Positions 56,331 through 64,000 of a stretch of 64,000 nt of DNA are shown here, in pieces. Made by a program: the position numbers and the translations under genes. The stretch is from Delphinapterus leucas (lineage: Eukaryota > Chordata > Mammalia > Artiodactyla > Monodontidae): assembly GCF_002288925.2 (NCBI RefSeq), contig NW_022098076.1, positions 75,593,873-75,657,872 on the forward strand. The letters run 5' to 3'. Numbering within the stretch: position 1 is the first letter of the stretch; each line of letters starts with the position of its first letter. The notes below the pieces were generated by a model. The model searched no databases. It was given only the letters and a program-made list of their open reading frames with translations, and had not been told where the DNA came from.

Positions 56331-57585
56331 GTTCTTTGAAGCTCTGATTCTCTGGAATGGGCTACCATGGAGAATGGATAGGACAGTAGGATTCTCAAGG
56401 AATACTGATGTTTTCCAATATCCTGTTTTCCCATTGTCATCCCATTCTCTACTCCCTTGAGAGATTTCATCACCCACAATGGCTTTAGCTATCACTTCTT
56501 TACATATACTACTCAGTTAGGGATTTCTGTCTCTAACTAGATTCCTGACTTTTAAACAAACCTTTCTAATGGCACCTGAAAGCTTCCCCATGAATGTCTT
56601 ACAGATAGCTCAGTATGCACACTTGGCAGTTTTAGTGAATGGCACCTCCATCTGTCCTCTCATTCAAATTAGACACTTCAACACTATCTTCAAGTCTACT
56701 CTCTTTCTCATTGTCCAATTGGAACTCAAATCCCACTTATACTTTAGAAATATTTATGAAGGGGATGTCTTCAATTCCCCTGATTTCCTCATCTTATGTT
56801 CCTACTACTAAGTAGCCTTTCTACTACCAGTTTCTTCTTTGTAGGACATTTTCGAACAGACCCAAAATACCATGATCAATCTCAAGAAATTTAACACTGA
56901 TGCCATAATGTTATCTAAATACAATAATAGTCAATTTTCCTAATTATCCTAATAATATGTTTAATGATTAATTTTTCCAACCAAAGTTCAAATCTAGTGT
57001 CATAGATTACAGTTATTTGTCATGTCCCTTTATTCTTCATTAACAATTCCTTGCTTTATTTTTTGGTCTTTCATGACAGTGAGATTTTTGCAACACCTAA
57101 GAAAGTTCTTCTGTAGCCAGTATCATAAATGTGACTCATGTTTAAATTCTGATTAGACATATTTGGCAAGAATATAACATGAATGGCGTTGGGTCTTTCT
57201 CAGTGCGTCACATCAGGAAGCATATAATGTCAGATTATTTCATTATGGGTAATGATATTCCATTACTGGTTAAGATAATGTCCAACAGATTTTTTCCAAA
57301 GTAGAAATAGCTTTTTCTCTTTTGCAGTTAGTAAGTAATTTGTGAGGTCAAACTTTAAGACTATACAAATATCTTGTTACTCAAGAACATTGCCCCAAAT
57401 TATTTTAGTATCTACTGTTGCTACTTGTCTGAATGAACCATTATGTCAATGGAGACAAAGTGGTTATTTTCTAATTCTACAATTCCTTCCACACTCTACT
57501 AACATCCTTCTGTAAAAAAAACTCTTCTTTACCCTCCTACCTCATTTTGTTCTGTTTGTTTTTGAATATTATTATTTTATTTATT
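56331..57585. other. Mostly single-copy AT-rich sequence
   Basis: 56540-56760 resembles an old LINE-like remnant ('gaatggcacctccatctgtc'). The rest holds nothing I recognise. Confidence 0.4.
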
Positions 57586-57589
57586 TATT

Positions 57590-57785
57590 TTTTTCGGTAC
57601 GCGGGCCTCTCACTGTTGTGGCCTCTCCCGTTGCGGAGCACAGGCTCCGGACGCGCAGACTCAGTGGTCATGGCTCACGGGCGCAGCCGCTCCGCGGCAT
57701 GTGGGATCTTCCCAGACCGGGGCACGAACCCATGTCCCCTGCATCGGCAGGCGGACTCTTAACCACTGCGCCACCAGGGAAGCCC
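57590..57785 (-). mobile_element. CHR-2-type tRNA-derived SINE
   Basis: Minus-orientation copy: 'tttttttcggtacgcgggcc' to 'gcgccaccagggaagccc'. The A box in the minus sense is TGGCGCAGTGG. The flanks 'attattattttatt' and 'cattattcttttaat' may be an imperfect target duplication. Confidence 0.95.
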
Positions 57786-58325
57786 TCATTATTCTTTTAA
57801 TGCTTAAGTTTTCCCTAATCTGGCCAGTGGGAACATCTTTAAGTGTCTCTTGTGTTCATTTGACATGTTCCCATTTTCTTGCTTTCTGAGACATTAAAAT
57901 ACTCCAGATTCAATTTGAATTATTCTTTCCTCATACCTCATTGAACAGAGCTAATAAACATGTGTTTAAATCATGAGCTCATTCTGATACCTTCAAATCT
58001 AATACAGAGAGCTTTTCATCTCCTCCCATTCCTTATTTCTAGCTCCTTTCTCTCATAATAAAAAACATCAAATATTGCCTCATTTGCTCTGTCATACAAT
58101 TTGCACGAAGTAGTGTGGGAATTGGTACAACAATACCACAGCCAACAACAAATCTACCAAGTAAAGTGTACATTTCTTTCCCATTCATTTTTGCCCTTAG
58201 ACTATATCCCACTGAGCATGTACAGCAGATTTATGTGTTCAGTTAGTTGGGTTAATTCTTTCTTTTTGTGGGGTTCTGTTATCAACTAGTTGTACAGTAG
58301 AATTCATTTGCTTCTCTTTTTGTTC
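57786..58325. other. Single-copy sequence, nothing recognised
   Basis: No repeat or exon that I can name. Confidence 0.45.
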
Positions 58326-58329
58326 AAAT

Positions 58330-61300
58330 TAGTGGTGTGCCCTTGTTTATTTAATTTTATTTTTAAATATACATAACTTTTTCATGATTTAAAAGTCAAA
58401 ACTATATTAAAAGTTGCCACGGCTTCCTCATCCCCTCTATCCTTTTCTCATTCCTGACCTATACCTGTTATGTAGGCAACCATTTCAGTAGCTTCTGGTT
58501 TATTCTCTCCATGTTTCTTTTTACAACAGTAAGTGTGTGTGTGTGTGTTCTTCTTCCTTATTTACTCTCCTTTCTTACATAAAAGTAGCCTACTATTTGT
58601 AAACTTTTTCACTTTGTGTTTTTTATTTGAAACAGATACTAGAAGTGACTCTGAACAATTAATAGAGATCTCCCCCATTCTTTTTATAGTTTAATAGCTG
58701 CTCTGATGTGTGGATATACCATAGCTTATTTAACCAATATTTTACATATTGTTTTCATGTTGTTTCTGTTACTTTACTCCTATAAATCATAGTATGATGA
58801 ATAACCTTGTGCATATAGTTTTTGTTTGTTTGTTTGTTTGTTTTTGAGGGTTAGCTTCAGGGTCATATTGCTTGGTCAAAGGATAAATGTTGCACAGATA
58901 ATTTTTAGATACTTAGATTTATTTCCCTCCAAATAGATTATACCATTTAAATATCTACCAGCAACATATGTGCCTGTGTTATAGGCTGAATTTTATCACT
59001 CCAAATTTATATATTGAAGCCCTAACCCGCAGTATCCCAGAAAATGTGATTATATTTGGAGATAGGGCTTTTAAAGAGGTGGTTACGTTAAAATAATGTC
59101 ATTAAGGTAAATCCTAATCCAATCTGACTGACGTCATAAGAAGAGGAAATTTGGACACACAATGAGATACCAGGGATGTGCCTACACAGAGGAAAGTCCT
59201 CATGAGGGTACAGTGAGAAGGCAGCCATCTGCAAGCAAAGGAGAGAGGCCTCAGAAGAAATACAACCCACCAACAATTTGATCTTGGACCTCCAGCTTCC
59301 AGAACTGTGAAAAAATAAATTTCTGTTGTTGAAGGCACCCAGTCGGTGGAATTTTGTTATGGCAGCCTGAGCAAACTAATACAGCTAATTTCTCCACAGC
59401 TGCACCAACATTTTTGAGACTTTTTCATGTGTTTAAGGATCATTTCCCTATATTTTTGTGGAGCTTGGTGATTTGGGTTTTTTTCTCAATTTTTAAAAAT
59501 ACTTTATATATTAAGGAAATAGCCATTTATTTCTGATACATCATATTGCAAATATTTTCCCCTAGTGAGCCATTTTCCTTTTGATTTTGCTTATTTTTTT
59601 GCCATGCAATTCTTTCTTAATTTTATGTAGCAGAATTTATCAGTCTTTTGTTGTTGTTCATATGCATTTTGAGTCACATTGAGTCAACATTTTCCCACAC
59701 TAAAGTTACAAAAACATTCATCCATGTTTTCTTTTAGTACTTGTATGACTTGTTTATTTTGTATTTTTACATTTAAGTCTCTCACCTTTTTATAGTTTAT
59801 GGTATATGGTGTAAGGTAGGAGTCAGTTTTATCTTTTTCCAAATGGCTATTCAGCTGTCCCAACACCATTTATTTAAAAAGCCTGCATTTTCTCCAGTGA
59901 TTTGAAATGCCACGTTTATTTAATAGTACACTTTTGTGCATACTTGAATCCATTTCTGGACTTTATTCAGTTTCTCTGGTCTCTCCATCCATGTGCTGGT
60001 TCCACACTGTATTCATCACTGAGCACTTAAAGTGTGTTTTCATATCAGGTACGATCTTCTCCCTCATTGCTTCCCCCTCCTCCTGCCCAAGGTTTCCTAC
60101 CTATTTTTGTATCTTTATTTTTTGACATGACTTTAGAATCAACTCATTTATCTCATGGGGGGCAGGGGAGCTTGTTGGCATTTTTCTTTCAACTGGATTA
60201 CATTTATATGCTAACTTGAGAAGAACTGCCATCTGAATAATGTTGAGTAGTTCTCACCAAGAGCAGATGTCTTTTTACTTTCTCAAGCCTGCTTTCACCT
60301 TTTTTGGGAAGATTTCTAAATTTTCTTCATTTAGATTTTGCATGTTTCTTTTTAAGTTTTATCTTTTTTGTTGCAATCACAAATGAGTTTTTCCCCTTAT
60401 GTTGTATCTTATAATTGGTTATTTTTTTTCAGGAATGGGTGTTAAATATTATTGAAGGTCTTTCAGCATCCATGGAGACAATAACATGATTTTTCTCCTT
60501 AAATCTATTAATAAGGTGAATTTTATTAGTAGATTTCTTCATATTGAAACCCCTGCCTTCCTGAAATTTGGTCTTGATGTTTTATTTTATTAAGATAGTT
60601 TTGGATTCTTGTTGCTAGAGTTTTATTTAGTTTTTGTGACTCTAATTATAAAGAAAATTTGTCTGTAGTTCTCTATAAACTATATTATTATTATAATTAT
60701 TATTAATAATCTTTATTAGGTTTAGGTATCAACATTACACTTAGTTCCTAAAAAAAATTTGGAAGTTTTCCTTCATGTTCTATATTCTAGAACAATTTAT
60801 GAAACATTGAGATTATCTGACCTTTGAAGGTTTGTAGAATTCCCCTGTGCAACCATCTGTGCCTGGTGTTTCTATATGGAATAATTTGTTGATTACTTTC
60901 TCCATCATTTCTTCACCCTGGAGAGTGGTCTGTCTGAGCTTTTTGTATAAAATGGGGTCTGTTTTGGTAAATTACATTTTCATAGAGGATAATCATTTTC
61001 ATAGTTTTCAAATGTATTAGCATAGAGTTTTGCAAAGTAGTCTACTTATGACTGATTTTATCTTTATAATAGTTATTTCCCTCTAGTCTTTCCTTAGTTT
61101 GCATGTTTGTGTTTTGCCTTTTTTCTTGATTAGGTTAGCTATTGGTATGTATATTTTACTTTTTTTTTTTTCCAAAACAACCAGCATTTTGATTCATTTA
61201 TTAGTTCTACTCTTTTTACTGTTTTCTATCACATTAATTTATTCTTTTATCTTTATTATTTCCTTCCTTGTGCTTCCTTTTTGTTTGCTTTGTGATTTTT

Positions 61301-62295
61301 CTATATTTTTGACTTAGGAATTAGATTTGTTTAATTAGTTTTTTATTGATTTAAGTAATTAAGACATGGATTTTCATCAGATCATTGCTTTAATTGTATC
61401 TCATAAATTCTGATGGGCATATTTTTCATTCTAATTATTGTTTTTACAAATTCTGCAATTTCAGTTTTACATCCCCTTTCACCCAATAGTAGTTTAATGG
61501 AGAATTGTTGTTGTTGCTTAATTTCCAGATGGAAGGACCTTTTAAAGTTTTCTTATTAATTTCTACTTTATGGCACTTACTAGGACTTTCTTTATGACCC
61601 AACATGTGGTCAATTTTTGTGAACATTCTATTTGTGTTTTAAAAAGAAAGCATATACTCTATATTTTCAAGGTTTGAGATTTGACATAAATCCATAATAC
61701 CTACTTTATTGATTATGTTGATTAGGTCTTTATACCCTTATTTATTTTATTGTTTTCACTCTTCTGTACTATCTTTGTTAATCTCTTTATTCTTAGCCTT
61801 TCTGAGCCACTTTGTTATAGGTCTCTTGTTATAGGTGTGTCTTTCCATTTATTTCATGGAATTGAGCCTTGCTGTGAGTCAATTTCAATGTATTTTTAAT
61901 GAGGGACTAATGCAATTTATTAATAAATGCTTCAATTAATTGTAATAATATAACAAATATAAATTATTAATATGACTGCTTGGTCTCAACTCATATTTTG
62001 TGTAAAATTGACTGTGTATATATTCTTTTCTCTATGTGGTTGGTTTTCTGTGCCCATTTTATATTTCTTTTGGTATTTAGGAAGTTTAGTATGTTCACTG
62101 TAGTGGTTGCCTTTTCACTAATACCATCGTAATGCCCTCAGTCCATTTTTTCTTTCTTGCCCTTCTACATTTTTGTCTGTCTGCTTTAAATGGAATCCTT
62201 CACTCTTACCTATTGTCTATGCAACAGTGTATTATTTCAGTTTTGTCAGAACATATAGCAGTCATACTGTGCTTGTCCCCATCGTTGTTTTAGAT
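58330..62295 (-). repeat. Long antisense remnant of an old L1 (3'UTR through ORF2)
   Basis: Read on the plus strand it follows antisense L1 text in order: 3'UTR ('ggtcatattgcttggtcaaa'), the ORF2 end ('ggtaggagtcagttttatct', 'ctgtcccaacaccatttatt'), the RT region ('ttggattcttgttgctagag', 'aattcccctgtgcaaccatc', 'tgtgcctgg') and the endonuclease side ('gacccaacatgtggtcaatt', 'cctactttattgattatgtt'). About 3.6 kb of L1 survives, full of stops. A MaLR LTR interrupts it at 58977-59383. The lower-order text at 61800-62295 is more diverged. It gives the right end of the window its strong T bias on the plus strand. Confidence 0.8.
58977..59383 (+). repeat. Solo MaLR LTR (MLT1 type)
   Basis: About 407 bp bounded by TGTTATAGG and CTAATACA. 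Text such as 'gaagccctaacccgcagtat', 'atttggagatagggctttta', 'gaaatttggacacacaatga', 'gatcttggacctccagcttc' and the AATAAA at 59314-59319 matches the MLT1 consensus. The flanking old L1 resumes on the far side. No internal retroviral region is present. A TGACGTCA CRE lies at 59129-59136. Confidence 0.85.
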
Positions 62296-62299
62296 ACAG

Positions 62300-63845
62300 A
62301 TGTACATTGAAATATATTTGACCCTCACGCTCAATCTATTCATCAGAGTTTCCCTGTCCTGGTCCTATCTTGATTGAATCATGTTCACCCTCTGGCAGAT
62401 TCCTTACAGGGGAACAGCAAGTATTCTGAGATTTTGCACATAGAAAACTGCTTCTCACAGTCTTGGTCCTAGGCGATGAGCTCATCTAGAAAGAGAATAT
62501 TCCTGTCACACTTCCTTTCGTTTCCTGAAAGTGCGACTCCATTGTTCTCTTCTTTTGTATGAAAAGTCTGATGCTTACTTGATTCTCTTTTCGATGTAAG
62601 TGATTTAGTCTTTTTGCCCGGAGACGTGGCAAACATTTTCTTTACTTTTAAAGTATAATATTTTCCTGGTATATGCCTTGTCTTTCACCATTCCAGGTTT
62701 ATTTTCCCAAGAACACAATGGGTCCTTTAAAGATGCAGATTCAAGTCTTCTTTCAATTTTAAAAATTTGTCTTAGTTTACAGTTTGAAATACTAGTTATT
62801 TTCCGTTGTAATATTGTTCTTTTTCAGACTCTTCTGAGCCTATCTTCTATCAATTATTTTCCCTCTGACCTTTTTTCCTTCATTCCTTATTTAAGTTTCA
62901 TCCTCTTTCTATTATGTTCCTCAATGTCTCATCGTCTGTCATCCCATGAATACCTTATAATTCAGCCTCTATTTTTTTAGATGGTTTTGTCTTTTCCTTC
63001 CATTTCTTTCCTGAGTTTATTCAACTCTTATTTCACATTTTCCCTGTTTTTTTGTCTATTTCTGTTCTAAACTTTAGAACTTCTGATTTAAGATTTCTTA
63101 AAGATTTCTTTAAGATTTCTTTCATATTTTCAAATGCTTGTTTTAGGATATTTAATTCGATTTGGGTGTTATCTTAAAGTTTTCTTCGGCTTCTTGTTTG
63201 ATTTAGATAGGAACATTTGCATCTGCTGAAATGTTTGGATTCTCGTATTTTGTTTTCTTAGTGGCCTCGTACATATGTTGTCTGCCATTTTCTGTTTATA
63301 TTTAAGTGTTTACATAAAAAGTTGTATGTAGGCACAATTATGGTGGTTGGGTGACTGACAGTGTTTCTTAGTTCAAGAGCACCCTCTTCTGTTGGTATAG
63401 AAAAGTGTAGTTTCTTTAACTGATGGCACTTTAAGGAGGGATTGGTATCCCGTCTGATTTTTGAGATTCACTTTCGTTTAGCAGAACAATCTCACTTCCT
63501 TATTTCCCTTCTCTAACAAGCTTCCAAAAGCACCCCTACCAAGTGGTCCTCTCTCCTCCAGAAGTGATGCCTTTCCCACACTACCAACCCCTGTCTCATG
63601 CACTGTCAAGCCCTTCCATTCAATTCCCAGAGAACCTGTACTTCCAGCTACCTGGGCTCAGCGCTGTTCTCATTATTTTTCACTCACTTGTGAACTCCTC
63701 TTTCTGAGGGTTATTTTATCAGTGACCAGACCCATCTCCTCTTTTCCCTGCGTCTTCAACCTGGTCCTTTGTTCCAGCATGAGGGGGTCTGTTGTTGACC
63801 CTGTTGGACTAGTGTAATTTGAAGTTGGGAGTATTCTCTCTCTCC
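62300..63845. other. T-rich sequence, possibly the 5' side of the same old L1
   Basis: The stretch keeps the T bias of the neighbouring antisense L1 but I cannot match it confidently. A 'taaagatttcttt/aagatttcttt' local repeat occurs near 63090-63122. No gene. A 100-codon plus frame (62678-62980) is Ser/Leu/Phe-rich, as expected from T-rich DNA. Confidence 0.4.
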
Positions 63846-63847
63846 TA

Positions 63848-63955
63848 GTTATGTTATATGTATGTGTGTATATATGTATATATATGTAATACATATATAA
63901 TTATACATATATAATTTACACATATACATATAATTATAAATATATAAATATACAT
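63848..63955. repeat. (TA)n/(TATG)n low-complexity tract
   Basis: Alternating TATATG/CATATA units over about 100 bp, followed by (GACA)n and (GA)n at 63964-63990. Confidence 0.85.
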
Positions 63956-64000
63956 ACCTATTAGAGAGACAGACAGACAAAGAGAGAGAGACTCTGGAAG

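Noticed and set aside
1..64000. Defence system, operon, prophage or other microbial system
   Set aside because: Interspersed SINE/LINE/LTR content, CpG depletion and microsatellites show mammalian DNA; no operon-like gene run exists.

Overview
The window is mammalian nuclear DNA, almost certainly from a cetacean. The best marker is a set of five near-identical SINEs of about 195 bp. Each starts ggcttccctggtggcgcagt, carries tRNA-type A and B boxes, and ends in gtaccgc plus poly(A). This is the tRNA-Glu-derived CHR-2 type of Cetacea, hippos and ruminants, in the form typical of whales and dolphins. A longer, older CHR-1-type copy is also present. Cetartiodactyl L1 3' ends, MIR, L2, MER5 and MaLR sequence fit the same assignment.

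I find no protein-coding gene, no exon and no functional RNA gene. The longest stop-free run is a 219-codon antisense frame at 53.75-54.41 kb that resembles no family I know. Other long open frames are translations of SINEs, L1 ORF2 remnants or microsatellites. The window is either intergenic or inside a very large intron.

Layout. 1-39 kb is mostly single-copy sequence with scattered old repeats (L1, L2, MIR, MER5 and several families I could not name), three 5'-truncated L1 3' ends in minus orientation (2.5, 7.3 and 9.6 kb), a longer minus-strand L1 piece at 12.2-12.95 kb, and low-complexity tracts at 15.5, 21.2, 22.7, 29.9 and 38.6 kb. 39.7-45.1 kb is a dense nest of old plus-strand L1/HAL1-like sequence hit by three CHR-2 SINEs and one CHR-1-type SINE, several with clear target-site duplications. 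45.1-45.6 kb is a single-copy patch with AP-1, E-box and homeodomain-type motifs, then a CpG cluster and a strong G-quadruplex motif; it is the best candidate regulatory element here. 46-58 kb mixes MIRs, an L1 3' end, an LTR-like element, a 5'/3'-fused L1 remnant holding a CHR-2 SINE, and a minus-strand CHR-2 SINE. About 58.3-62.3 kb is a long antisense remnant of an old L1 interrupted by a solo MaLR (MLT1-type) LTR.

No previously undescribed multi-gene system is visible. The most checkable novelties are the 45.1-45.6 kb element, a perfect DR4 nuclear-receptor motif at 8.58 kb, two perfect hairpins (24.26 and 50.27 kb), a 127-bp duplicated GA/GT module at 15.6 kb, and presence/absence SINE loci useful for cetacean phylogeny. 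Repeat families were assigned by eye from remembered consensus patterns. Boundaries of old repeats are good to about 20-50 bp.
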